This document shows positions 15,005 to 24,235 of a DNA stretch of 33,747 bases, piece by piece; the stretch's first letter is position 1, and the number at the start of each line of letters is the position of its first letter. The DNA is taken from positions 1 through 33,747 of the forward strand of contig JAFYAQ010000026.1 of the NCBI GenBank assembly GCA_017540645.1, written 5' to 3'. A program made the position numbers and the translations under genes. Below the pieces are notes generated by a model. That model ran no database searches and was not told the DNA's origin. It saw only the letters and a list, made by a program, of their open reading frames with translations. The DNA comes from Oscillospiraceae bacterium (GTDB taxonomy: Bacteria > Bacillota > Clostridia > Oscillospirales > Oscillospiraceae).

Positions 15005-15045
15005 ATCTTTCTCATCATACCTTCACTTATTTTACACTTTAACAT

Positions 15046-15070
15046 AAAATCTTCCCGTCGACAAGACGGA
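15046..15070 (-). terminator. weak terminator after the small membrane-protein gene
   Basis: CCGTC/GACGG with a 5-base loop (15055-15069), followed on the minus strand by GAAGATTTTA. The stem is short. Confidence 0.3.
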
Positions 15071-15083
15071 AAGGGAGAGAGAA

Positions 15084-15494
15084 TCACCGTCCGGATTTAG
15101 GCAGAATGACGGCCCGGCGGTATTCCCGCAGTTCCGTCCCCAGGGCCAGCAGGCCGAGCGTCAGCCCGGCCGGGGGATACGCCCGCAGCAAACGGTTGGT
15201 AGTGCCGTAGATCTCCAGGGCGCCGGCAAGCAGGGAGCCCGCCGTCAGGGTGGCCAGGGCCCAGTTCCACCACAGCCGTGTCCAGGTGTGGGGGATGCGG
15301 CGGCACAGGGCCGTGTAGGCCAGCCAGGGCCCCAGGCCCAGGATCAGGGGGATGAGGAAGGCGAAGACCATCCGGGGGGAGCAGACCCCATGGCTGAAGC
15401 TCTCGTACGCCCCGGCGAAGATCAGCAGCAGCGCCGCCGCGGCCAGGTAGCGCAGGCTCCATTTCCTGCGCAGGGCTTTATCCGATATAGACAA
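15084..15494 (-). CDS. small polytopic membrane protein (136 aa)
   Basis: A basic N-terminus (ALRRKWSLRY) is followed by four hydrophobic segments, near 16-27, 42-63, 73-93 and 106-119, ending in a short basic tail. I recognise no family. The start is TTG at 15494, backed by GGGAGGTGA a few bases upstream, and the gene overlaps the end of the phosphodiester-glycosidase-domain gene by 17 bases, so the two are translationally coupled. It may partner that envelope protein. No catalytic motif is visible. Confidence 0.65.
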   Translation of the reverse strand: MSISDKALRRKWSLRYLAAAALLLIFAGAYESFSHGVCSPRMVFAFLIPLILGLGPWLAYTALCRRIPHTWTRLWWNWALATLTAGSLLAGALEIYGTTNRLLRAYPPAGLTLGLLALGTELREYRRAVILPKSGR

Positions 15495-16494
15495 TATCGC
15501 TCACCTCCCGTTCTTTGATGGAATTGCCGGTGGTCGTGGGATTGTTCACCACCCGGCCCAGGAACACCATGGTGGAAGAGCCTCCCCCGTCCAGATTGTA
15601 GGCCGTCTCGCAGCCAAGGCTCTCCATGAACTCCGCCAGTTCCCGGAGGGTAAGTCCCTCGCTCTCCCCGGTGCGCCCGTCGGAGACCACGAACACATAG
15701 TGGCCCGGCTCGATCATGCCGATGGCGGTGCGGGGGTTGGAGGCCATGGCTCTGCCCACCTCCTGGGCTGCGGAGACGGTGACCTCTCCCTCCTCCACCA
15801 GCCCCGGGCCGAAGCTCCAGGCCTGCCACACTCCCGCGTCCAGCAGCTCCTGAGCGCTGTACTCCTCCGGGGACACGACCTCCATGCGGCCGTCGGCATA
15901 GAGGCAGAGAACGTCGCTGCTGCCGGCCGCGCTGCGGTACAGCACGCCGTTGCGGATCACATAGCCCCGCTCCTGCACGCCGTAATAATCCCCGTTGACG
16001 GCCAGGATGGCGTCGTGGTCCCCGGCGATGCGGGAGGTAGTGTCGGTGATGTTTTTGCCGTAGCTGTCATCGGCCAGCGCCGTCTTGAGATACTCCGCCG
16101 AGGTCAGGGTGACGTCCGCCACATAGACCGCGGTGCCGTTGACCTCCTGCCGGGTCAGGGTGAGGGAGATATTCTCGTCCCGGTAGCTGTCGTCCGACGA
16201 GGCGGCCACGGAAGGCGTCTCCGCCTGTGCGGGAGCCGCCGTCTCCCCGCTTCGGGAGCCGCCGCTCCGTCCGCTTGGGCGGTGCCGGCTGGCTGATCGG
16301 ACGCCGGGCGCGGCGGACGGGGCCGCGGCCGCATCCTCCGTCTCTCCGTCGTCGGCGGTGTGAAAGAGGGCGGTGTTCATCTCCCCGGCGTCCGCGTAGC
16401 TCCTGCTGAGGACAAAGGTGTCCAGCGCGACAAACATACTGTAGGCGCTCAGCACCCCGGCCAGGGCCAGGGAGAGCGCGGTTTGCTTTTTCAT
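15478..16494 (-). CDS. exported phosphodiester glycosidase-domain protein (338 aa)
   Basis: An N-terminal signal or anchor (MKKQTALSLALAGVLSAYSMF) is followed by a low-complexity Ala/Ser/Arg-rich linker (about 45-95) and a NAGPA-type phosphodiester glycosidase domain (the family of mammalian uncovering enzyme and of bacterial exopolysaccharide proteins). The hallmark stretches are present: ILAVNGDYYG, YVIRNGVLYR, WSFGPGLVEEGE, NPRTAIGMIEPGHYVFVVSDGR, and the C-terminal AYNLDGGGSSTM. It should act outside the membrane on a sugar phosphodiester of a wall or capsule polymer. ATG 16494 is chosen for GGAGG upstream and the signal peptide; a longer frame to 16836 runs into addB and is a shadow. It is transcribed divergently from addB. 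Confidence 0.88.
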   Translation of the reverse strand: MKKQTALSLALAGVLSAYSMFVALDTFVLSRSYADAGEMNTALFHTADDGETEDAAAAPSAAPGVRSASRHRPSGRSGGSRSGETAAPAQAETPSVAASSDDSYRDENISLTLTRQEVNGTAVYVADVTLTSAEYLKTALADDSYGKNITDTTSRIAGDHDAILAVNGDYYGVQERGYVIRNGVLYRSAAGSSDVLCLYADGRMEVVSPEEYSAQELLDAGVWQAWSFGPGLVEEGEVTVSAAQEVGRAMASNPRTAIGMIEPGHYVFVVSDGRTGESEGLTLRELAEFMESLGCETAYNLDGGGSSTMVFLGRVVNNPTTTGNSIKEREVSDIVYIG

Positions 16495-16577
16495 GGCATT
16501 CGCCTCCTGTTTGGTGATGCTGCCATGATAGGATGGGAAAATTAGCTGGACCTTAAAGCCGCATTTTTTGTGTCCGC

Positions 16578-16606
16578 TTGTTTTCCGGCCTGCGGCTTGG
16601 TATAAT
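16578..16606 (+). promoter_or_regulatory. promoter of addBA
   Basis: TTGTTT (16578-16583) and a perfect TATAAT (16601-16606) are 17 bases apart, 33 bases before the addB start. Confidence 0.8.
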
Positions 16607-16639
16607 CGACCCAAGAAATGATGAACGGAGGGCATCGGG

Positions 16640-19600
16640 ATGCTGCGTTTGATCCTGGGCCGGGCGGGGACCGGCAAGACCGGGCAGATCCTCGCGGAAA
16701 TACGCCGGCGGGTGGAGAGCCACACCCCGGGCAGCTTTCTCATCGTGCCGGAACAGTACAGCCATGAGGCCGAGCGGGAGCTGGCCGCCGTGTGCGGGGA
16801 CAGTATGTGCCTGTATGCCGAGGTGCTGTCCTTCACCCGGCTGGCCCACCGGGTCGCCGCGGAACGGGGCGGCGCGCACCTGACCTATATGGATCGGGGC
16901 GGCCGGCTTCTGGAGCTGGCCCTGGCGCTGGATCAGGTGGGCCCGGCCCTGCGGGTGTACGGCGCCGCCGCACGGCAGCCGGAGACCATGGCCCAGCTTT
17001 TGTCCGCGCTGGAGGAGCTGCGTCTGGCCCGGGCGGACAGTGCCTCCCTGCTGGCCGCGGCGGAGACCTCCGGGGGCGCGCTGGGGGACAAGCTCCGGGA
17101 TCTGGCTATGCTCCAGGAGGCGCTGGACGCCGTCGCCGCCCGCAGCGGCGCGGGAGAGGCGGAGCGGCTGGAGGTCCTGGCGGCCTCCATTCCCGAAAGC
17201 GCCGCGCTGAAAAACGCCCGGATCTATATCGACGGCTTCACCGACTTTACCGCCCAGGAGCGGGCGGTGATCCGCGCTCTGTGGGGCGTGGGGGATGTCA
17301 CCGTCTGCCTGGGCTGCGACGATCTGTACGCCGGCAGCGAGGTGTTCTCCCTCTCCCGGGCCACCGCCCGGCGGCTCCGGGAGGCGGCGGAACAGGATGG
17401 GGTGGCGGTGCAGATCGACATCGCCCCCTCCTGGAAAAAGGGCACCGCTCTGGGCTTTTTGGAGGAAAACCTGTTCGGCTACACGCCGGAGGTCTTTGAC
17501 GCCGGGGACGCGGTGCGGCTGCTGACCGCCCCCAGCGCGGCGGCGGAGTGCGAGCTGGCCGCGGGAGAGATCCGGCGGCTGGTACGACAGCGCGGCTGCC
17601 GCTGGCGGGACGTGGCGGTGGCGGTCCGGGGCTTCGGGGATTACCGGAGCGTGCTGGAGGAGACCTTCCGACGCTATGAGATCCCCCTCTACACCAGCGC
17701 CCGGACGGATATCTTCACCCGGCCCCTCCCCGCTCTGGTGGGGGCCGCCTTTGACATTCTCTCCGACGGCTGGAGCTATGAGAGCATGTTCAGCTACCTG
17801 AAAACCGGTCTGACCGGCATCAGCCGCTCGGACTGCGACGAACTGGAAAACTATGTGCTGCTCTGGTCCCTCCGGGGCACGGCCTGGACCCGGGAGGCCC
17901 CCTGGCGGCAGCACCCGGACGGCTTTGACGGCAAGGACAGCCCGGAGAGCGCCGCCCGGCTCTCCCGTCTGGACGCCCTCCGGCGGCAGGTGGCCGCCCC
18001 GCTGCAGAAGCTGCAGCGCGCCGGAGCCCAGGCCGGGGACGCCCTGGGCCAGTGCCGGGCTCTGGCGGAATTTTGGGACGATATCGCCCTGCCGGAGCGG
18101 CTCTCCCGGCGCTCCCGGGAGCTGCGCGCCATGGGCGAAGAGCAGAGCGCCGCGGAGTATGAGCAGCTCTGGGAGCGGATCGTCTCCGCTCTGGAGCAGT
18201 GCGCCGCGGTGCTGGGGGATATGCCCATGAGCCAGGAGGTCTTCGGCCGGCTCTTCCGCCGGATGCTCTCGGAGTACGACGTGGGGACCATTCCCGTGGC
18301 GCTGGACCGGGTGACCGCCGGGGACTTTGACCGGATGCGGCGCCGGAGGATCAAGCACCTGTTCGTCCTGGGCGCCACGGACGAGCGTCTGCCCCGGATC
18401 GGCGAGGGGGCCGGCGTGTTCACCGATCCGGAGCGGGACCGGCTCCGGGATCTGCAGATCGAGCTGGCGGATTCCGACGACATCCTGGACCGGGAGTTCA
18501 GTCTGATCTACAACGTTTTCACCCTGCCGGAGGAGAGTCTCACCGTGATCCGGCCCGCCTTTTCCACCGACGGGAGCGAGCTGCGCCCCTCCTTTGTGGC
18601 GGAGCGGCTGGAAGCGCTTTTCGGCCTGCAGAGCCGTCCGGGGGATCTGACCGGGGCCCGCCGCAGCGCGCCCCGGCCCGCTCTGGAACTGGCCTGTGCC
18701 GGGGACGAGAGCGCCCGTGCCTGGTGGGAACACCAACCCGATGGGGCGGAGCGGCTCCGCCGTCTCCGGGAGGCCGGGGCCCTGGGCCGGGGCCGTCTGG
18801 GCCGGGAGGCCGTCCGTTCCCTCTACGGGGATACCCTCTGGCTGACCGCGTCCCGGATCGACAATCTGGCCTCCTGCAAATTCCAGTATTTCATCCGCTA
18901 CGGCCTGAAGGCAAAGCCCCGGCAGAAGGCGGAGTTCGCTCCCCCGGAGCTGGGCAAATTCCTCCATTTCCTGCTGGAAAACGTGGCCCGGGCGGTCAGC
19001 GGACAGGGGGGCTTCGCCGCAGTGACGGACGAGACCGTGACCGAACTGACCGACCGCTTTGTGGCGGAATACGTCCGCACGGAGCTGCAGGATTTCCGGG
19101 AGAAGAACGCCCGCTTCATCTACCTTTTCCGCCGTCTGACCCAGACCGCCCGCCGGGTGGTGCTGGACACGGCCCGGGAACTGCGCCGCTCGGACTTCCG
19201 GCCGCTGGACTTTGAGCTGGACTTCTCCCACACGGAGGATCTGCCGGCGGTCAGCATGGGCCGGGGCGAGGACGCGCTGATGCTCACCGGCGTGGCGGAC
19301 CGGGTGGACGGCTGGGAGCATGACGGCAAGCTCTATCTGCGGGTGGTGGACTACAAGTCCGGCCACAAGCAGTTCTCCCTGACGGACGTGTGGTACGGCA
19401 TGGGGCTGCAGATGCTCCTCTACCTCTTCGCGCTGGAGAAAAACGGGGAGGCGCATTACAAAAAGCCCATCGTGCCGGCGGGGGTGCTGTATGTCCCCGC
19501 CCGGGACGTGCTGCTCAGCACACCGGAAAAGCTCTCCGAAGAGGAGATCGTGAAAGAAAAATCCAAAAAACTCCGGCGCAGCGGGCTGCTCTTGTCCGAC

Positions 19601-19966
19601 AAGGAAGTCCTCCGGGCCATGGAGCACTCCGACGCGCCCCAATACCTCCCCGTCCGGCTGAACCGGGAGGGAGAGTACGCCGGGGACGCCCTGGCCACGG
19701 CTTCAATGCTGGCAGCCCTCAGCCGCTATATTGAGAGCCTGCTGGGAAAGATGGCCGGGGAACTGCGCCGGGGCAGCATCGCCGCGGACCCCTGGTTCCG
19801 CAGCGAGAACGAAAACGCCTGTCTCAACTGCGATTATTTTGACGCCTGCCATTTCGACGAGAACGCCGAGGGCTGGCACTACAAGGCCGGCGTCAAGGCG
19901 CCGGAGTTCTGGCAGCGGCTGGAGGAAAGGGAGAAAGGAGGGGACGAGCATGCCTCTGACGCCTGA
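16640..19966 (+). CDS. addB: ATP-dependent helicase/deoxyribonuclease subunit B (1108 aa)
   Basis: AddB (RexB), the partner of AddA in the double-strand-break resection nuclease that prepares ends for RecA. Residues 7-14 (GRAGTGKT) are a Walker A-like loop. IVPEQYSHEAER follows, typical of AddB. The C-terminal nuclease domain has VDYKSG in VVDYKSGHKQF. The four iron-sulphur cysteines are visible as the upstream one in LASCKFQYFIRYGL and the C-terminal group CLNCDYFDAC. Length is normal for clostridial AddB. GGAGGG lies seven bases before ATG. It overlaps addA by 17 bases, ensuring paired synthesis of the two subunits. Its whole length is shadowed by a spurious 1029-codon frame on the other strand. 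Confidence 0.95.
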   Translation: MLRLILGRAGTGKTGQILAEIRRRVESHTPGSFLIVPEQYSHEAERELAAVCGDSMCLYAEVLSFTRLAHRVAAERGGAHLTYMDRGGRLLELALALDQVGPALRVYGAAARQPETMAQLLSALEELRLARADSASLLAAAETSGGALGDKLRDLAMLQEALDAVAARSGAGEAERLEVLAASIPESAALKNARIYIDGFTDFTAQERAVIRALWGVGDVTVCLGCDDLYAGSEVFSLSRATARRLREAAEQDGVAVQIDIAPSWKKGTALGFLEENLFGYTPEVFDAGDAVRLLTAPSAAAECELAAGEIRRLVRQRGCRWRDVAVAVRGFGDYRSVLEETFRRYEIPLYTSARTDIFTRPLPALVGAAFDILSDGWSYESMFSYLKTGLTGISRSDCDELENYVLLWSLRGTAWTREAPWRQHPDGFDGKDSPESAARLSRLDALRRQVAAPLQKLQRAGAQAGDALGQCRALAEFWDDIALPERLSRRSRELRAMGEEQSAAEYEQLWERIVSALEQCAAVLGDMPMSQEVFGRLFRRMLSEYDVGTIPVALDRVTAGDFDRMRRRRIKHLFVLGATDERLPRIGEGAGVFTDPERDRLRDLQIELADSDDILDREFSLIYNVFTLPEESLTVIRPAFSTDGSELRPSFVAERLEALFGLQSRPGDLTGARRSAPRPALELACAGDESARAWWEHQPDGAERLRRLREAGALGRGRLGREAVRSLYGDTLWLTASRIDNLASCKFQYFIRYGLKAKPRQKAEFAPPELGKFLHFLLENVARAVSGQGGFAAVTDETVTELTDRFVAEYVRTELQDFREKNARFIYLFRRLTQTARRVVLDTARELRRSDFRPLDFELDFSHTEDLPAVSMGRGEDALMLTGVADRVDGWEHDGKLYLRVVDYKSGHKQFSLTDVWYGMGLQMLLYLFALEKNGEAHYKKPIVPAGVLYVPARDVLLSTPEKLSEEEIVKEKSKKLRRSGLLLSDKEVLRAMEHSDAPQYLPVRLNREGEYAGDALATASMLAALSRYIESLLGKMAGELRRGSIAADPWFRSENENACLNCDYFDACHFDENAEGWHYKAGVKAPEFWQRLEEREKGGDEHASDA

Positions 19967-22900
19967 TCAGGAACTGGGCTGCGAGAGCCGGGGCGGCAGC
20001 CGCCTGGTCTCCGCCGCCGCCGGCAGCGGGAAGACCCGGGTGCTGGTGGAGCGGCTGATGCGCTATGTGGACCGGGGAGCGGATATCGACTCCTTCCTGG
20101 TGGTGACCTATACCCGGGCCGCCGCCGGGGAGCTGCGTGCCCGCATCCTCGCCGCTCTGCGGGAGCGGATCGCCCGCGACCCCTCGGACCGGCGGCTGCG
20201 GCGGCAGACCGAGCTCTGCTGTCGGGCCCCCATCGGCACCATCGACAGCATCTGCGCCCGTTTTCTCCGGGAGAACGCCCATCTGTGCGGCATCGCCCCG
20301 GATTTCCAGGTGATCGAGCCGGACCGGGCGGAGACGCTGCGCGCCTTGGTCCTGGACCGGAAGATGGACGCTCTGTACGAGCATCTGGACCAGGACGCGG
20401 CCATGGCCGCCCTGGTGGACTCCTTCGGCAGCGGCCGGGACGACCGGCGGCTGACGGAGCTGGTGCTGCGGCTCCACGCCGCCGTCCAGAGCCACCCGGA
20501 CCCGGCGGCATGGATGGAAGAGCAGCGCCGCTCTCTCTGCCCTCCCGAGGGCACGGACGCCGGGGACACCCCTTGGGGCGCCTATCTCCTGGCCCGGGCC
20601 GCCGCCCAGACCGATTACCTGGCCCGGCGCATGGAGGATCTGCTGCGCCGGCTGTACGAGTCGGAGGAGGAAAAGCTTCGGACCGCCTACGCTCCCAGCG
20701 TGGAAGAGACGGCCCGGGCTCTCCGGACCCTGTCCCGGGCCGCCGGCCAAAGCTGGGAGCAGGCCCGGGCCGCGGTGCCCGTCCCCTTCCCCCGTCTGGG
20801 CGGCTACCGGGGAGACGACCCTCTGGCCGACACCGTGAAAGAGGCCCGGCAAGCAGCCAAGGATGCCCTGAAGCCTCTGGAGGCCGCCCTTGCCGACGAC
20901 TCCCCCGCCCTGATCGCCGAGCTGCGGGCCGCCGCCCCGGCCATGGACGCCCTGCTTCGGCTCACCGGTGAGCTGGAAGGGGCCTATCAGGCGGAGAAAA
21001 AGCGCCAGGGGCTGCTGGACTTCTCCGATCTGGAGCACTGCATGCTCGCCCTGCTGGAGCGGGAGCCCTCTCTGCGGGAGAGCCTCTCCGGGCGCTACAC
21101 CGAGGTGCTGGTGGACGAGTACCAGGACGTGAACGCCTGTCAGGATCGGCTCTTCACTCTGTTGAGCGACGGCGGGCGGAAGCTCTTCACCGTAGGGGAC
21201 GTGAAGCAGTCCATCTACCGCTTCCGGCTGGCGGACCCCGGCATCTTCCTGCGCAAATACGACGCCTTCCCCCCCGCCGCCGGGGACATGGCCCCCGGTC
21301 AGCCCGGGCGCATCCTCCTGCGGGAGAACTTCCGCTCCCGGCGGGAGGTGATCGACGCGGTGAACCACGTGTTTAAAAACATCATGTCCCGCTCCCTGGG
21401 GGAGTTGGACTACGACGCCGACGCTGCTCTCCGCCCCGGCCGGGAGCTGCCTCCGGGAGGGGGCGCCCCCGCGGAGCTGACGGTGCTGTCCCTCCCGGAG
21501 GGGGACGGGGCCCAGAGCCCGGACAAGATCGCCCTGGAGGCGGAGTACGTGGCACGGAAGATCCGCGAGCTGGTGGATGCGGGCACCCTCGTCACCGAGG
21601 GAGAGGGCCTGCGCCGGGCAAACTACGGGGATTTTGCCATTCTGCTGCGCTCCCACAAGAGCGCCACCGGCCGTTTCCGGGCCGCTCTCTCGGCGCAGGG
21701 CATCCCCTCCATCTCCCAGCAGGGCGGGGGCTTCTTCCGCTCTCTGGAGGTGACGGTGCTGCTCTCGGTCCTGGCCGTGATCGACAATCCCCGGCAGGAC
21801 GTGGCCCTGATCGCCGCCCTCCGCTCCCCCCTCTTCGGCTTCACGGCGGACGATCTGTCCGCCATCCGGGCCACGGACAAGAACGTGGATTTTTACACCG
21901 CCCTGACCCTGGCCGCGGAAAAAGAGGATCGCTTTGCCGCCTTCCTCCGGCGGCTGGAGGACTGGCGGGCCGTGAGCGCGGACCTCGCCATCGAGGCGCT
22001 CCTGTCCCGGCTGGTGGACGAGACGGATCTCTTTGCCCTGCTCTCCGCCATGCCCGACGGGGCGGCCCGCCGGGAGAACGTGCAGCTGCTGATGGACTAC
22101 GCCCGGGACTTTGAGCTGTCCGGCTACCGGGGCATATTCCGCTTCATCGAGTGGATGCGCACGCTGGAGGAGCGGGGGCAGGAACCCCGCACCGGCGCCG
22201 TGGAGCGGCGGGAGGCGGTGCAGATCATCTCCATCCACCATTCCAAGGGCCTGGAGTACCCCGTCGTGTTCCTCGCCGGCACCGGTCGGAAGTTCAACAA
22301 ACAGGACAGCAGGTTCCCGGTGCTGATCCATCCCCTGCTGGGGATCGGCGGCAAAGTGGTCGACACGGCCCGGGGCATCCAGTACCCCTCCCTCGCCTGG
22401 CGGGCCATCGCCCGGAAACTGGACGAGGAGACCCTCTCCGAGGAGATGCGGGTTCTGTACGTGGCCATGACCAGAGCCAAGGACCGGCTGTACATCTCCT
22501 GTATGGTCCCGGGCGGGGAGAAGACCGTGGAAAAGCTCTCCCAGGGGCTCAGCTCGCCTCTGGAGCCGGAGCTTCTGCGGGGCGACCTCATGCCCGCCTA
22601 CTGGCTGATCCGCGCCGCCCTGCTGCCGGACAGCCCGCTGCATCTGCATCTGCAGAGCGCCGGGGCCGCTCCGGCAGATGCCCCGCCGGAACCGGACAGC
22701 TCCGAGGGCGAGGCGGCCCCGGAGGCGGAGGCGGAGGATCTGAGCGCCGCGCTGGACTGGCGCTATCCCCGGGAGTGGGCTGTGTCCCTGCCCAGCAAGA
22801 TCACCGCCTCCGCTCTGGAGGGGCGGGAAGAGCCCGACGCGGACAGCGCGGATTTGGCCCCGGAGCACCGGGGACACAAGGCGCCCCGGCGGCCGGTATT

Positions 22901-23456
22901 CGGCTCGCCGGCAAAGGCCCTGACCGGCGCGGAGCTGGGCACCGCCGCCCACGCCCTGCTGCAGTACATCGACTTTGCGAAAACCGACAGCCGGGAGGCC
23001 ATTTCGGCGGAGACGGAGCGGCTGCGCTCCCAGGGCCGCCTCAGCGACGAGCAGGCCGCCGCCGTCGATCCGGCCATGATCCTCTCCTTCTTCCGCTCCC
23101 CCATCGGGCAGCGGGTGCTGCGCGCCGACCGGGTGTGGCGGGAACTGCGCTTCTCCCTGCTGACCGGCGCGGAGGAGTTCTTCCCCGTGCCCGCCGGAGA
23201 GCAGCTTTTGCTGCAGGGCGTGGCGGACTGCTGCATCCGGGAGGGAGACGCCCTGACGGTGATCGACTTCAAGACCGATCGTGTGACGGCCCAGACCATG
23301 GAGGAGAAAATCGTCCTCTATACCCCGCAGCTGCGCGCTTACGCCGCCGCCCTGGAGCGCATCCTGGGTCTGCCGGTGAAGGAAGCCGTGCTTTTCTTCC
23401 TGCGCGGCGGCCTGAGCGCGGCGGTGGAGCTGTCTCCTGTGAAAAAAAGCGAATAA
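19950..23456 (+). CDS. addA: ATP-dependent helicase/nuclease subunit A (1168 aa)
   Basis: AddA, a UvrD-like helicase with a C-terminal nuclease. In order: Q-motif-like TPDQ, Walker A SAAAGSGKT (21-29), motif Ia VVTYTRAAAGELR, motif II VDEYQDVN, motif III GDVKQSIYRFRLADP, motif IV region LLRENFRSRREV, motif V ISIHHSKGLEYPVVFL, and motif VI RVLYVAMTRAKDRLYIS. The nuclease part has LGTAAHALLQ and VIDFKTDRV near the end. With AddB it unwinds and degrades broken DNA until it meets a chi-like site. ATG 19950 is set by AAAGGAGGGG upstream and by the conserved start region; the longer open frame to 19731 runs inside addB. It is followed by the separate rpmE promoter. Confidence 0.95.
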   Translation: MPLTPDQELGCESRGGSRLVSAAAGSGKTRVLVERLMRYVDRGADIDSFLVVTYTRAAAGELRARILAALRERIARDPSDRRLRRQTELCCRAPIGTIDSICARFLRENAHLCGIAPDFQVIEPDRAETLRALVLDRKMDALYEHLDQDAAMAALVDSFGSGRDDRRLTELVLRLHAAVQSHPDPAAWMEEQRRSLCPPEGTDAGDTPWGAYLLARAAAQTDYLARRMEDLLRRLYESEEEKLRTAYAPSVEETARALRTLSRAAGQSWEQARAAVPVPFPRLGGYRGDDPLADTVKEARQAAKDALKPLEAALADDSPALIAELRAAAPAMDALLRLTGELEGAYQAEKKRQGLLDFSDLEHCMLALLEREPSLRESLSGRYTEVLVDEYQDVNACQDRLFTLLSDGGRKLFTVGDVKQSIYRFRLADPGIFLRKYDAFPPAAGDMAPGQPGRILLRENFRSRREVIDAVNHVFKNIMSRSLGELDYDADAALRPGRELPPGGGAPAELTVLSLPEGDGAQSPDKIALEAEYVARKIRELVDAGTLVTEGEGLRRANYGDFAILLRSHKSATGRFRAALSAQGIPSISQQGGGFFRSLEVTVLLSVLAVIDNPRQDVALIAALRSPLFGFTADDLSAIRATDKNVDFYTALTLAAEKEDRFAAFLRRLEDWRAVSADLAIEALLSRLVDETDLFALLSAMPDGAARRENVQLLMDYARDFELSGYRGIFRFIEWMRTLEERGQEPRTGAVERREAVQIISIHHSKGLEYPVVFLAGTGRKFNKQDSRFPVLIHPLLGIGGKVVDTARGIQYPSLAWRAIARKLDEETLSEEMRVLYVAMTRAKDRLYISCMVPGGEKTVEKLSQGLSSPLEPELLRGDLMPAYWLIRAALLPDSPLHLHLQSAGAAPADAPPEPDSSEGEAAPEAEAEDLSAALDWRYPREWAVSLPSKITASALEGREEPDADSADLAPEHRGHKAPRRPVFGSPAKALTGAELGTAAHALLQYIDFAKTDSREAISAETERLRSQGRLSDEQAAAVDPAMILSFFRSPIGQRVLRADRVWRELRFSLLTGAEEFFPVPAGEQLLLQGVADCCIREGDALTVIDFKTDRVTAQTMEEKIVLYTPQLRAYAAALERILGLPVKEAVLFFLRGGLSAAVELSPVKKSE

Positions 23457-23469
23457 GAGCAAAAAAAGC

Positions 23470-23498
23470 TTGCATATTCTCTCCGCCTTTGTTATAAT
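23470..23498 (+). promoter_or_regulatory. promoter of rpmE
   Basis: TTGCAT (23470-23475) and a perfect TATAAT (23493-23498) are 17 bases apart. The leader of roughly 60 bases contains a small CCGG-CAAAA-CCGG hairpin (about 23519-23531). Confidence 0.8.
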
Positions 23499-23563
23499 CC
23501 ACTTTGCGCCTTGTATCCCCGGCAAAACCGGTCTCAGGGCAGCTCAACATGAGGTGAACGATC

Positions 23564-23764
23564 ATGAAGGAAGGAATCCATCCCAAGTACGAGCATACCA
23601 CCATCCGCTGCGCCTGCGGCGCCGTCTACGAGACCGGCTCCACCAAGAAGGACATCAGCGTGGAAATTTGCTCCAAGTGCCACCCCTTCTACACCGGCAA
23701 GCAGAAGCTGGTCGACACCAGCGGCCGCGTGGAGAAGTTCAACAAGAAGTACGGCCTGAAGTAA
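23564..23764 (+). CDS. rpmE: 50S ribosomal protein bL31, zinc-binding form (66 aa)
   Basis: A complete bL31. It opens [19 protein letters not shown] and continues with [30 protein letters not shown]. The CxC and CxxC cysteines mark the zinc-binding C+ paralogue. It forms part of the large subunit's central protuberance bridging to the small subunit. GAGGTGA lies six bases before ATG. It is monocistronic, between its promoter and a strong terminator, and is the last core-type gene before the AT-richer island. Confidence 0.98.
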   Translation: MKEGIHPKYEHTTIRCACGAVYETGSTKKDISVEICSKCHPFYTGKQKLVDTSGRVEKFNKKYGLK

Positions 23765-23777
23765 TGGGAAGAAATAA

Positions 23778-23807
23778 GACGGAACAGTTTGACTGTTCCG
23801 TCTTTTT
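23778..23807 (+). terminator. intrinsic terminator of rpmE
   Basis: GACGGAACAGT and ACTGTTCCGTC form a perfect 11-bp stem with a TTG loop, followed by T5. Confidence 0.95.
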
Positions 23808-23841
23808 CGTTGGGCAGCAGGTAACCTCTCGCTGTGGCCGA

Positions 23842-24117
23842 CTATGGCATGGCGAAAACGATACGAATAGGAAACCCCTGAGATCGTAAAGATTTCAGGG
23901 GTTTCCTGTTCATATCCCAAGGGGTTAGAAACTGATCTGACTGTATCTGTTTCTGCCCATTTTTTCGAAACAGACGGTTGTAGCCGTCCGCAGTGAAAAA
24001 GCCGCCCTCCGGCGCTTCCATCCGCCGCCCATCGACCAGACGCATTATCCGCGCAACTATGGGATAAAAGTGACCGACAGCCATTGCCAAGCAGAATACG
24101 GGATCTCCGCCAGACAC
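23842..24117 (-). pseudogene. unrecognised gene remnant at the island's left edge
   Basis: A 91-codon minus-strand frame. Its first half is protein-like (AVGHFYPIVARIMRLVDGRR, then MEAPEGGFFTADGYNRLFRK); its second half reads through a strong hairpin and looks random. At 23960-23965 there is a run of six A (minus strand). Skipping one A would continue the protein as MGRNRYSQISF and stop before the hairpin, which suggests a frameshifted gene end. No family is recognised with confidence. It probably belongs to a decayed mobile element. Confidence 0.35.
23869..23907. repeat. 13-bp perfect inverted repeat (hairpin)
   Basis: AGGAAACCCCTGA (23869-23881) and TCAGGGGTTTCCT (23895-23907) are separated by 13 bases. 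No T-run follows on either strand. It lies just outside the rpmE terminator, at the compositional border. Confidence 0.7.
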
Positions 24118-24235
24118 TAATCAAAACACGCCGAAAACCTCGTTTTTTTGTTGCTCTGCCGATGAATCATTCGCTGGGACTCAGTCCGGTCAAGTTTTTT
24201 CTGCGCTCGATTGTTTGTAAACGGTCTCACAAGTA
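24118..24235. other. intergenic, possible transposase tail
   Basis: A plus-strand frame at 24163-24258 begins MNHSLGLSPVKFFLRS. The GLSPVKF part resembles the C-terminal end of DDE transposases of IS3-type elements, but it is too short to assign. Nothing else is visible. Confidence 0.2.

Noticed and set aside
15478..16836. An N-terminally extended version of the phosphodiester-glycosidase-domain protein (452 aa)
   Set aside because: The extension runs back through the divergent promoter region into addB; the signal peptide and GGAGG place the start at 16494.
16553..19642. A 1029-codon open frame opposite addB
   Set aside because: It lies wholly antisense to a gene with clear AddB motifs, is rich in Gly, Pro, Ala, Arg and His as GC-rich shadows are, and has no recognisable domain.
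19893..23525. A 1210-codon open frame opposite addA
   Set aside because: Same reason: it mirrors a canonical helicase-nuclease gene and is an artefact of high GC at third positions.
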